Shown one piece after another: positions 6,553 through 12,519 of a stretch of DNA of 12,519 bases; within the stretch, counting starts at the first letter, position 1; each line of letters begins with the position of its first letter. Origin of the DNA: Promethearchaeota archaeon (GTDB taxonomy: Archaea > Asgardarchaeota > Lokiarchaeia > Sigyniarchaeales > SOKP01); assembly GCA_030615145.1 (NCBI GenBank), contig JAUWZT010000091.1, positions 1-12,519 of the forward strand, given 5' to 3'. The translations under genes were made by a program, and so were the position numbers. The notes under the pieces were generated by a model that was not told the DNA's origin, did not search any database, and was given only the letters and a program-made list of their open reading frames with translations.

Positions 6553-7011
6553 TTGAGTTTCGAATTGGTTATAAAAATTAAATTAAGGTCTGGTTTAGAG
6601 GTTGAATTCGACGAACAAGCGCCCAAAACTCTTTTTGAAATAATAATAAGCGAAGTGTTAATTCCAAAATATAAAGAGAATAAAGATTGGAACTTAACTT
6701 TAAATATTATTCTTGAGGAAATGAACGAAGTTATCACTGAATATCAATTGTCCCCTAAGTTAAAATTAGGGCTATTAAATCAAGTTGAAGAACATTTAGA
6801 TAAAGATATCGAAGAATTAACCGGTTGTGATAAAATAGAAATACTTTTCTTAGACATGGATGACTTTGTAGAGGATATAGAAAAATTAATTTGTGCCGGT
6901 AAAACCAAATTTCAGTTAAGAACTGACATGGCTAACTTAGTCTATCCGCTCACGATCTTTGAATTGGGCGAGCTTTTTATTTATTTAGGAAAAAGAGCGT
7001 TTCTAAAGTGA
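6553..7011 (+). CDS. Hypothetical acidic protein, 152 aa
   Basis: I do not recognise this protein. It starts directly with strands (SFELVIKIKLRSGLEVEFDEQ), followed by a helix-rich acidic region (LEEMNEVITEY, LLNQVEEHLDKDIEEL) and FLDMDDFVEDIEKLICAGK (about 98-116); there are no membrane segments, Cys clusters or known motifs. The TTG start is uncertain: the frame stays open upstream to about 6490 without an ATG, GTG or TTG, no ribosome binding site is visible, and the best TATA box points to an out-of-frame ATG at 6503. The 3' end is also odd: after the TGA at 7009-7011 another frame (7023-7127) reads LTLDFLSKEEKEIIKFKNL and a stop, which looks like a natural C-terminus. The gene may be frameshifted at one or both ends. 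A shorter minus-strand frame overlapping its 5' part has poorer composition. Confidence 0.6.
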   Translation: MSFELVIKIKLRSGLEVEFDEQAPKTLFEIIISEVLIPKYKENKDWNLTLNIILEEMNEVITEYQLSPKLKLGLLNQVEEHLDKDIEELTGCDKIEILFLDMDDFVEDIEKLICAGKTKFQLRTDMANLVYPLTIFELGELFIYLGKRAFLK

Positions 7012-7022
7012 TTTATTTTTAA

Positions 7023-7127
7023 TCATTTCTCTTATTATTATTTGGGCAAAGCGAAAAAACGTTCGAGTTGACCTTAGATTTTTTAAGCAAGGAGGAAAAG
7101 GAAATAATTAAGTTCAAAAATCTTTAA
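7023..7127 (+). pseudogene. Possible out-of-frame C-terminal tail of the 152-aa gene
   Basis: A stop-free frame of 34 codons without a convincing start begins just after the TGA of the preceding gene and ends at TAA 7125-7127. It reads FGQSEKTFELTLDFL then SKEEKEIIKFKNL, with the acidic, Lys/Glu-rich character of the gene upstream. The preceding bases imperfectly repeat the end of that gene: TTATTTATTTAGGAAAAAG against TTATTATTATTTGGGCAAAG. A small duplication or indel may have cut off the original C-terminus. The SD-like GGAGG at 7091-7095 is explained as AAG-GAG-GAA codons in this frame. Chance cannot be excluded. Confidence 0.25.
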
Positions 7128-7146
7128 CTTTTTATTAATTTAAAGC

Positions 7147-9156
7147 ATGCAACAAAAATTTAACCCTAAGGAAATCAAAATTGGTCTTCAATTACCTTCA
7201 ATTTTGACCCCACTAAGCTCAATTATTATTCGTATGGCATTTTTTGTAGATTATGTTTTTCCCCCGCTATTTAAAATATTTAAAATAATTGGGCGTTTGG
7301 GTAAACTTCAAAATATTAGTTTTTTACCTGAAAATGACGTTATTAGATTAAAAGAAATTCTTATGACTCTTGAAGACGGAGGAAAGTTAGCAACCGATAT
7401 ATATTTACCGAAAGAGATTTATAAAAAGAAAGGCAAGGGGCCTACAATTCTAATAAGATTACCTTATTGGAAAGATCGCCTTAGCATATTAGGATATTTC
7501 TTAGCGTCTAAAGGTTTTGTTTCAGTTCTCCAAGATATACGAGGTTGTGCGCAATCGAGCGATTATAGCTCTAATTCGATATACATATATGAACGACAAG
7601 ATGGCCTAGAAACTTTACGTTGGATAACTAAACGATTTTGGCACAATGGAAAAGTAGGAATGTGGGGATTGTCTTATTTGGGCATAACACAATTAGCTGT
7701 ATCCTGGAATAACGAAAATTTACTTACTTGTTTAAGTCCAATTCATAGTTCTTTTTCAAATGTTTTTTGGCATCCTGGAGGTTTGTATCCGATTGGTTTG
7801 TCAGGATCTCTTTATTTAATCATGAATTCTACCTCAAGCATGAAAAAATTAACAACTATGGATTTTGATCAGTGGGATAAAGATGGATATTACAAACGAT
7901 TGTTTTTTAACCCCTCTATTAGCTTTTATAACGAACCTTTAGACTCAAAAATACCAAAATTATCGGATATGGCAAGCATAGAAGGAGCTAAATACTTGGT
8001 GAAAATTATGAATCGAGTCTATAAAACGAATGTAGATGTTTCTAAAAAGGACGATGGTTCGTTCGCTAAGTTGATAAAGGAAGTGTTCTATGAGAGAAAA
8101 TTATTTCACAATTACGAATTATCCCCATATGTATTTGGACTTGATTATAAATTTAGTACACCCATACTGTTTATAGGGGGTTGGTACGACATGTTTATTG
8201 AACACATGGTACGAGACGCGAAGTTAATACAAGAAAGGGCTCCAAAATTTTTCAAAGAGAATTTTAAGATGATCATTGGCCCTTGGACACATATGAATAT
8301 GGATAAATTATTTATTAAGCCATTAAAGTATGCCCATTTAAAAGATGACTTCAGGTTTTTTAAAAATATCCTTCCATTTTGGTGGTATGAATCTTGGTTA
8401 AAAGGAGAAGAGGCAGATTTTTCAAAACTACCTCCATTACAAGTATTTGTGTTAAATAAAAATATTTGGAGAGGTTTTAAAAAATGGCCGCCTTCTTCCA
8501 ATGAATTAAAATTATACTTGCATTCTAATGGGAAAAGTAATAGCCTTTACGGAAATGGTGTCCTTTCAAAAAACGAACCGAAAGAAGAACCGCCCGATAA
8601 ATATCATTTCGATCCTGCTAATCCTGTGATTACAAAAGGGGGAAGAAATCTTTTTCTCTTAAGCGGTCCTCAAGATCAGACTAAGATTGAAAAGCGTGAT
8701 GATGTGTTAATATACACTTCAAAAACGCTCGAAAAAGGCATAGAAATTATCGGTGAGGTCAAAATGGTCCTTTTTGCTTCGACCACCGTACGGGACACAG
8801 ATTTTATGGTTAAACTAGTTGATGTCTACCCTAATGGAAAAACTTCAATAAATGTTATAGATTCTGGTATAAGAACTCGCTTTCTTAATGGCGATTTGAA
8901 CGAACCTAAACTCATTAAACCAAATAAAATTTATAAATACGAATTCGCCATTGGTTCAATTGGTATCTATTTTCCAAAAAACCACAAAATACGCTTAGAA
9001 ATAACTTCAAGCAATTTCCCTCGATTCGACGTAAATTCCAATCTTGCAGGGGTACAAAATGAGGTTGGGTACAAGGTTGCGACGCAAACCATATATCACG
9101 ATCAAGCTAATCGATCACATGTAATCCTTCCCGTTTTTTCTAATGAAAAACAATAA
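7147..9156 (+). CDS. CocE/NonD-family (peptidase S15-like) serine hydrolase
   Basis: A 669-aa alpha/beta-hydrolase of the X-Pro dipeptidyl-peptidase/cocaine esterase class. The N-terminal domain opens with the family strand MTLEDGGKLATDIYLP (73-88). VLQDIRGCAQSS (127-138) is the usual 'QD.RG...S' loop. The nucleophile elbow is GMWGLSYLG with S176, the acid is D348 in FIGGWYDMF, and the base is H382 in IIGPWTHMNM, so the triad is complete. A helical cap spans about 205-330. The C-terminal jelly-roll domain starts near 455 (LKLYLHSNGKS) and contains the DFMVKLVDVYPNG strand pair. It hydrolyses an unknown amide or ester, possibly peptides ending in Xaa-Pro. A hydrophobic stretch (about 18-48) precedes the domain and may be a weak membrane association; no clear signal peptide is seen. 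It lies 135 bp after the 152-aa gene on the same strand with no strong TATA of its own. Confidence 0.88.
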   Translation: MQQKFNPKEIKIGLQLPSILTPLSSIIIRMAFFVDYVFPPLFKIFKIIGRLGKLQNISFLPENDVIRLKEILMTLEDGGKLATDIYLPKEIYKKKGKGPTILIRLPYWKDRLSILGYFLASKGFVSVLQDIRGCAQSSDYSSNSIYIYERQDGLETLRWITKRFWHNGKVGMWGLSYLGITQLAVSWNNENLLTCLSPIHSSFSNVFWHPGGLYPIGLSGSLYLIMNSTSSMKKLTTMDFDQWDKDGYYKRLFFNPSISFYNEPLDSKIPKLSDMASIEGAKYLVKIMNRVYKTNVDVSKKDDGSFAKLIKEVFYERKLFHNYELSPYVFGLDYKFSTPILFIGGWYDMFIEHMVRDAKLIQERAPKFFKENFKMIIGPWTHMNMDKLFIKPLKYAHLKDDFRFFKNILPFWWYESWLKGEEADFSKLPPLQVFVLNKNIWRGFKKWPPSSNELKLYLHSNGKSNSLYGNGVLSKNEPKEEPPDKYHFDPANPVITKGGRNLFLLSGPQDQTKIEKRDDVLIYTSKTLEKGIEIIGEVKMVLFASTTVRDTDFMVKLVDVYPNGKTSINVIDSGIRTRFLNGDLNEPKLIKPNKIYKYEFAIGSIGIYFPKNHKIRLEITSSNFPRFDVNSNLAGVQNEVGYKVATQTIYHDQANRSHVILPVFSNEKQ

Positions 9157-9209
9157 AAATTACACCTTCACCTAAGAAGAAAGGTTACAGAGAAAGAATA
9201 ATGTAGAAA

Positions 9210-9233
9210 TTTTTATTTATTTATTTGTTTATT
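9210..9233 (+). terminator. T-rich terminator-like tract after the hydrolase gene
   Basis: A run of T-rich repeats (TTTTTATTTATTTATTTGTTTATT) begins about 54 nt after the hydrolase stop in the 87-bp convergent gap. This is the usual form of an intrinsic archaeal terminator. No strong stem-loop precedes it. Confidence 0.5.
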
Positions 9234-9243
9234 AAGAAAGCAT

Positions 9244-10041
9244 TTATTTTAATTTAACTATATCAGCAGTCTTATATAAATACATGAAATAAAAATTGCT
9301 AGCTGGACCAAAAGCTATATGATCGGCCATAACGCCAAAATACGATAATTTTTTAAAAATGTCTTGTGTTAAAATAATAAAAGCATCTTCTCCTTCATCC
9401 ATTACCAAGCTAGTCCCAAATACTTGATCGCGGGAACGAATTTCAGCGATTTGATCGTATTTTTCAAGGATTTCTTTAAAATTTTTGTCCTTTACTATTA
9501 CTTCTTCGACTAATATTCTAATATCTGTGACTCCTCGAGCTCTTGCTTTTTTTATTTCCTCGTAAAACACATCTAAAAATTCGAAATCTTGTGTGACAAA
9601 AAATAGTGCCATTTTTGCTGCATTTATTAAAGATAAAGCTCTATTAATACAAACATCTCTTCCCCGGTGAATATATAACGCAACTTTTATTGGTGTATCG
9701 TGGGATTCATAAATGGGTGTAAGTTCACGAATAATTGTGTCTGAATACCTGTCAAAACTATCGCTATATTGTTTCTTTGCGATTACCAAAGCTTCATCAG
9801 GGCTTTTTGCAAAATATCTCGACGGTCTTGATTCTTCCTCCTTTAATATCCACATTTTATTCTTTTCTAATTGAGTTAAAATGTTATAAATTCGAGAATA
9901 TGGAACGCTTGAGGCTTCAGAAAGCTCTCTTGCGTCCATAGGTCCTTTTGAAATTAAAGTTAAATATATTGATATCTCGTAATCCGTTAAACCAATCGAA
10001 CGTAGAGATTCTTTAACATTCTCAGGAGTTTCTTTTGACAT
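9244..10041 (-). CDS. TrmB-family sugar-responsive transcriptional regulator
   Basis: A 265-aa cytosolic regulator with the TrmB layout. The N-terminal winged helix-turn-helix (about 8-80) shows the signature LTDYEISIYLTLISKGPMDA (18-37), then ARELSEASSVPYSRIYNIL with the recognition helix around 46-58, and a wing ending SRPSRYFAKSPDEAL. A linker helix (about 85-112) leads to the effector domain (117-260), which begins PIKVALYIHRGRDVCINRAL and resembles the PLD-like TrmB C-terminal domain. Archaeal TrmB proteins bind maltose, trehalose or other sugars and repress or activate sugar genes. Its neighbours on the same strand are a small membrane protein and a xylulokinase, so a pentose-linked regulon is a reasonable inference. 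The start is supported by GGTG (10052-10049) placed 7 nt before ATG 10041. Fold is confident; ligand is unknown. Confidence 0.88.
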   Translation of the reverse strand: MSKETPENVKESLRSIGLTDYEISIYLTLISKGPMDARELSEASSVPYSRIYNILTQLEKNKMWILKEEESRPSRYFAKSPDEALVIAKKQYSDSFDRYSDTIIRELTPIYESHDTPIKVALYIHRGRDVCINRALSLINAAKMALFFVTQDFEFLDVFYEEIKKARARGVTDIRILVEEVIVKDKNFKEILEKYDQIAEIRSRDQVFGTSLVMDEGEDAFIILTQDIFKKLSYFGVMADHIAFGPASNFYFMYLYKTADIVKLK

Positions 10042-10048
10042 TTTTTTA

Positions 10049-10052
10049 CACC
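10049..10052 (-). promoter_or_regulatory. Shine-Dalgarno-like GGTG before the TrmB-family gene
   Basis: GGTG on the minus strand lies 7 nt before ATG 10041, complementary to the 3' end of archaeal 16S rRNA. It is one of the few plausible ribosome binding sites in the window. Together with a TATA-like TTATAA at 10091-10096 (about 53 nt upstream of the ATG), it suggests this mRNA has a leader of about 27 nt, unlike the leaderless neighbours. Confidence 0.4.
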
Positions 10053-10124
10053 ATTAAACAAAATTGTGTAATTTAAGAGGTTTTAGGCACTTATAAGAAT
10101 TTTGTTAATTAATAAATTACTAAA

Positions 10125-10144
10125 TATTTCATACTATTTCATAC
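10125..10144. repeat. Tandem 10-bp direct repeat upstream of the TrmB-family gene
   Basis: TATTTCATAC occurs twice back to back (10125-10134 and 10135-10144). It lies about 30 bp upstream of the probable TATA box of the TrmB-family gene, one helical turn per copy. This is a plausible operator for the regulator itself, though it does not match the inverted TrmB sites I know from Thermococcales. It could also be slippage in AT-rich DNA. Confidence 0.4.
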
Positions 10145-10163
10145 TATATTATTTTTTTTCTTT

Positions 10164-10194
10164 TTACCCTTGCGGGGTAAGTCGTTTTACGACT
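10164..10194. repeat. Two abutting perfect hairpins
   Basis: TTACCC-TTGCG-GGGTAA (10164-10180) is directly followed by AGTCGT-TTT-ACGACT (10180-10194), two 6-bp stems sharing one base. They are the most G+C-rich structure in this AT-rich gap, which lies between the small membrane protein gene and the TrmB-family gene. A T tract precedes them on the plus strand; no T tract follows on the minus strand, so this is not a simple terminator for the minus-strand genes. It could be a structured leader, an RNA processing site, or a relic of an IS200/IS605 end, which carries subterminal hairpins. Confidence 0.5.
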
Positions 10195-10273
10195 AGAATT
10201 TTCTCGTAAAAGTCATTCTTTATTTTAATATTAGGTTTATAATAGTTTTTTTATAATCATTGGCTAAGCAAGG

Positions 10274-10417
10274 TCATCCTCCTCCGTTGTTATCTGGGGG
10301 GATGAAATTATTGACTGCTACAGAGATGATAGTAACAAAAGTAATAACCAGTGCTATGATAATAATAGCCATGAATATTTTTTTATTTCTTTTATTTTCT
10401 AGAATTTTTAAAGGCAT
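10274..10417 (-). CDS. Small single-span membrane protein, 47 aa
   Basis: ATG at 10417 to TGA at 10274-10276 encodes 47 residues. A basic N-terminus (MPLKILENKRNKK) is followed by a 22-residue hydrophobic segment, about 14-35 (IFMAIIIIALVITFVTII and on), then a short polar tail NNFIPPDNNGGG. The arrangement predicts an N-in, C-out membrane span with a short external tail, or an uncleaved signal anchor. A TATA box, TTTATAAAT (about 10441-10449 on this strand), lies about 27 nt upstream of the ATG, fitting a leaderless transcript and supporting that the ORF is real. It sits 80 bp downstream of the xylulokinase on the same strand and upstream of the TrmB-family gene. The family is not recognised. 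Confidence 0.6.
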   Translation of the reverse strand: MPLKILENKRNKKIFMAIIIIALVITFVTIISVAVNNFIPPDNNGGG

Positions 10418-10440
10418 TTTAAAACATTTTTAATATTTAA

Positions 10441-10449
10441 ATTTATAAA
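10441..10449 (-). promoter_or_regulatory. TATA box of the 47-aa membrane protein gene
   Basis: Read on the minus strand the bases give TTTATAAAT, centred about 27 nt before ATG 10417. A second candidate, CTATAAAT (10457-10450), lies 9 nt further upstream. Either would start RNA within about 12 nt of the ATG. Confidence 0.45.
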
Positions 10450-10497
10450 ATTTATAGTAACATAAGGGAACATGAAATCTTAAATATATTTTTTTTA

Positions 10498-12126
10498 TCA
10501 ATCAAAATACTTTTTAACGAATTCTAGGCGAAGAGTTTCCGGATTTTCTGCACCTTTCAAGATAAAGTCCTCATATTTACCATATATTTTAAGCATATCG
10601 TCGTATAATTGTCTACAAGCTTTTGTCGGTCTTATGACTTCACTACCTTCAATGTATAAAAACTGTTTCACTAAATCAGACCATTCCTTTTTAACATTGA
10701 TTGAATCGTAATAAGATTTAGCGCTTCTAAAAGCAGCGCCTAGGGCTGCAGAATCAGGGACATCAAATATTCGTACTTTAGTTTTAAATATATCTGCTGC
10801 TACTTGTAAGATTTCTCGATTCGCAGATGCTCCTCCAGTGGCATAAATTTCTTCTGGCTTTTCTCCAATCCATTTTGAGTGTAATCTCATAGACAAGAAT
10901 TGAGCCTCAATAATTGCTCTAACGTTTCCTTCTAAATCTTTTTCATCGAATCCAAACCGGTATACTTTAGGTTGCGATACAAACGGGACTATCTCAGGAA
11001 AAAAATAAGGTAACATTATTTTCCCGTAATTTCCACGAGGGGTGTTTTTTAGAATCGCTGAAAAGTCCTTCCAAGTAAGGTTAAAATTATCTTTAACCTT
11101 CTTTCTTGCTAATGAACCATTTTTGTAACAAATTAGGCTCATATAATCGCCAGTTGGCGCTCCAAAAACGTGTCCTTCGCCCTTTAAATCAAAATGTAAG
11201 TTCTTCATATAACTAAAATATGTATCGCTTGTCCCTAAACTAATCGCAACTTTACCTTTTTCTGTAAGACCAACTCCAATTAAGCTATTGGGATTATCTC
11301 CCGACCACACGATTAGGATAGTTTCTGGAGAAAAACCAAATCTTTCTACAAAATAAGGAGATATTTTTCCTATGACATCGTAAGAGTTGATAAGGGACGG
11401 TAATTTTTGCCCCAAATTCGGAGCAGTAGCGTCTAAAGCTTTATCGTCCCATTGTTTAGTTCTAATGTTCATTAAATTCATACCCGCTCCATCTCCATGG
11501 TCGATTGGTGAACTTTTACCTAGTAGTATTGAAGAAAGAAAAGAACTTACGAGATGAATCGTTGAAGTTTGAATATAATCATCGTAATTTTGTTCGTAAA
11601 ATTTTCTAATTTGCGGTCCAGAAAATCTCTCAGAAGTATTTGAACCAGTTATACTTATTGTAGATTCTAATCCTCCTAATTTAAGGCGAATCTCTTCGCA
11701 TTGCTTGGTTGTGCTTGAATCCATCCAGATTGGACTAGTTTCTCTTGTAAAGACTTTCTGTAGTTGATTTACTAAAGATTTTTTAGAATCTAAATTATTT
11801 AGAGTTGTTTCGAAAGAATTGTTTAAATAGACTGTTCCATGTTGCTGACCTGAACCAGATATTGCTTTTATTTCATTCAAAGGTAAGTTTAGTTGAACAA
11901 GCGCTTTAAATAATAATTCTAAAGCTTCTACCCACATTAATGGGTTCGAGTGAACAACTTTACCGCCATTTGAACTAAAAGTGCCATTTTGGGTGTTGTA
12001 ATGTGGTAGTTCTTTGTCAAAATTAATACTATACCTAATGATAATTTCATTTTTGCTCAAATTTATGAGAACGGCCGTTAAACTTTGAGTTGAACAATCT
12101 ATACCGAGAAAATAATCCATATTCAT
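10498..12126 (-). CDS. xylB: Xylulokinase, eukaryotic XYLB-type FGGY carbohydrate kinase
   Basis: A 542-aa FGGY kinase, expected to phosphorylate D-xylulose with ATP to xylulose 5-phosphate. Seen in order: the N-terminal ATPase loop GIDCSTQSL (8-16), SGSGQQHGTVY (90-100) at the sugar site, SPIWMDSSTTKQC (131-143), catalytic D212 in DGAGMNL, SGDNPNSL (275-282), the second phosphate loop ISLGTSDTYF (295-304), and the ATP-site YATGGASANREILQ (428-441). The long N-terminus with FDKELPHYNT and the WMDSSTT and DGAGMNL stretches resemble human XYLB as I recall it more than E. coli XylB (about 484 aa). Two nearby starts exist, ATG 12126 and ATG 12120, and I cannot separate them. The gene is divergent from tnpB and lies on the same strand as the TrmB-family regulator, a likely controller. 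No xylose isomerase is in view. Confidence 0.93.
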   Translation of the reverse strand: MNMDYFLGIDCSTQSLTAVLINLSKNEIIIRYSINFDKELPHYNTQNGTFSSNGGKVVHSNPLMWVEALELLFKALVQLNLPLNEIKAISGSGQQHGTVYLNNSFETTLNNLDSKKSLVNQLQKVFTRETSPIWMDSSTTKQCEEIRLKLGGLESTISITGSNTSERFSGPQIRKFYEQNYDDYIQTSTIHLVSSFLSSILLGKSSPIDHGDGAGMNLMNIRTKQWDDKALDATAPNLGQKLPSLINSYDVIGKISPYFVERFGFSPETILIVWSGDNPNSLIGVGLTEKGKVAISLGTSDTYFSYMKNLHFDLKGEGHVFGAPTGDYMSLICYKNGSLARKKVKDNFNLTWKDFSAILKNTPRGNYGKIMLPYFFPEIVPFVSQPKVYRFGFDEKDLEGNVRAIIEAQFLSMRLHSKWIGEKPEEIYATGGASANREILQVAADIFKTKVRIFDVPDSAALGAAFRSAKSYYDSINVKKEWSDLVKQFLYIEGSEVIRPTKACRQLYDDMLKIYGKYEDFILKGAENPETLRLEFVKKYFD

Positions 12127-12247
12127 CGATTTTTTTTAAAAATTATGTTTATCTTGATAGTGTTAATATAATGTAGTATAATAAGTAAATTAATGAATTT
12201 TGAATTCAAATGATAATATTAATCAGTATTATTAGACCCAGTATCTT

Positions 12248-12255
12248 TTTAAATA
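12248..12255 (+). promoter_or_regulatory. TATA box of the tnpB gene
   Basis: TTTAAATA is centred about 29 nt before TTG 12281, consistent with a leaderless start. It lies in the 154-bp region shared with the divergent xylulokinase gene, which otherwise holds only AT-rich sequence. If the element is a complete IS, its left end must lie in the same interval. Confidence 0.4.
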
Positions 12256-12280
12256 TAGGTAATCCTATTTAAGTATTAAG

Positions 12281-12519
12281 TTGAGATTATCTGAAACAAT
12301 ATACATAAATCCTTCTGACCAGCTTTCTAAGTTGTGTCATTTAGCTAAAAATTTATATAATTTAACTAATTGGTATGTAAGACAAGATTTTTTTAAATTG
12401 AATAATTTTCTCAATTACTACGATCTGGATTACATTTTAAAAGATAAACTAGCATATAGAAAATTACCTTCTCAGACTTCTCAACAGATTCTAAAGCTAG
12501 TTAATAGAAATTGGAGATC
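12281..12519 (+). CDS. tnpB: TnpB (IS200/IS605-family RNA-guided nuclease), N-terminal part
   Basis: The first 79 residues of a gene cut by the window edge. The stretches LSETIYINPSDQLSKLCHLA (3-22), NLYNLTNWYVRQDFF (24-38) and LPSQTSQQILKLVNRNW (62-78) match the N-terminus of archaeal TnpB proteins of IS200/IS605-type elements, ancestors of Cas12 that use an omegaRNA to cut DNA. The RuvC residues and zinc ribbon lie outside the window, so intactness is unknown. TTG 12281 is the only start codon giving the family-typical beginning; an in-frame stop lies at 12260-12262. No TnpA transposase is seen upstream, as the xylulokinase gene begins 154 bp away, so this is a TnpB-only (IS1341-like) unit or has its partner downstream. 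Confidence 0.8.
   Translation, partial: MRLSETIYINPSDQLSKLCHLAKNLYNLTNWYVRQDFFKLNNFLNYYDLDYILKDKLAYRKLPSQTSQQILKLVNRNWR

Noticed and set aside
6474..6737. 87-codon minus-strand open frame opposite the 152-aa gene
   Set aside because: Low-complexity, Phe/Ile/Ser-rich translation typical of the antisense of AT-rich coding DNA; the plus-strand frame is longer and more protein-like.
7091..7095. GGAGG as a Shine-Dalgarno site for the hydrolase
   Set aside because: It lies more than 50 nt before ATG 7147 with no start codon at a suitable distance; it is better explained as Lys-Glu-Glu codons of an out-of-frame tail.
8145..8501. 118-codon minus-strand frame inside the hydrolase gene
   Set aside because: It lies opposite a conserved alpha/beta-hydrolase with a complete triad and shows no motif.
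9158..9192. ACCTT/AAGGT inverted repeat after the hydrolase gene
   Set aside because: Only 5 bp with a loop of about 12 nt; expected by chance, and the following T tract suffices for termination.
9735..9941. 68-codon plus-strand frame inside the TrmB-family gene
   Set aside because: It is antisense to the conserved helix-turn-helix region and has no independent support.
1..12519. CRISPR arrays, rRNA and tRNA genes
   Set aside because: No regularly spaced repeats, no tRNA cloverleaf or T-loop GTTCRA context and no conserved rRNA stretches were seen on either strand by reading.

Overview
The window looks like AT-rich archaeal chromosome, most likely from an Asgard (Lokiarchaeia-like) archaeon. 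Several features point this way: a PDCD5/TFAR19-family protein, a TrmB-family regulator, a TnpB of the kind common in Asgard genomes, a xylulokinase closest in sequence to eukaryotic XYLB, frequent TTG starts, almost no Shine-Dalgarno sites, and many start codons about 25-29 nt downstream of a TATA box, as expected for leaderless archaeal transcripts. The lineage call rests on recalled family resemblance; I could not run a search.

Layout. 1-752 (-) is the N-terminal part of a secreted M1-family metallopeptidase running off the left edge. Divergent from it, 899-1816 (+) is a Gfo/Idh/MocA-type sugar-nucleotide dehydrogenase, followed at 35 bp by a PDCD5-like protein (1852-2280). Convergent with that is an unrecognised 184-aa protein (2357-2911, -). 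An AcuC/class I HDAC-type deacetylase (3044-4249, +) overlaps tail-to-tail with a 241-aa protein (4236-4961, -) whose two beta-alpha units suggest a PC4/Whirly-like nucleic-acid binder. Divergent from that is a CoiA-like PD-(D/E)XK nuclease (5139-5963, +). The 589-bp gap 5964-6552 holds a probable gene remnant on the minus strand, a short hairpin and small ORFs. Then come an unrecognised acidic 152-aa protein (6553-7011, +) and a CocE/NonD-type serine hydrolase (7147-9156, +).

The right part has three minus-strand genes: xylulokinase (10498-12126), a 47-aa single-membrane-span protein too short for routine ORF calling (10274-10417), and a TrmB-family regulator (9244-10041). Tandem hairpins and a 10-bp direct repeat lie upstream of the regulator. 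The last 239 bases are the start of a TnpB gene (+) cut by the window edge.

Functionally this is mostly a mosaic of single-gene units rather than one operon. Two local themes are plausible. One is sugar metabolism with its own regulator (xylulokinase, TrmB). The other is surface glycoprotein biology (a sequon-rich secreted peptidase beside a UDP-GlcNAc-dehydrogenase-like enzyme). The divergent pair of possible ssDNA binder and CoiA-like nuclease is the least-understood coherent unit. I did not see a CRISPR array, rRNA or tRNA, and I do not see convincing evidence for a complete new multi-gene system.
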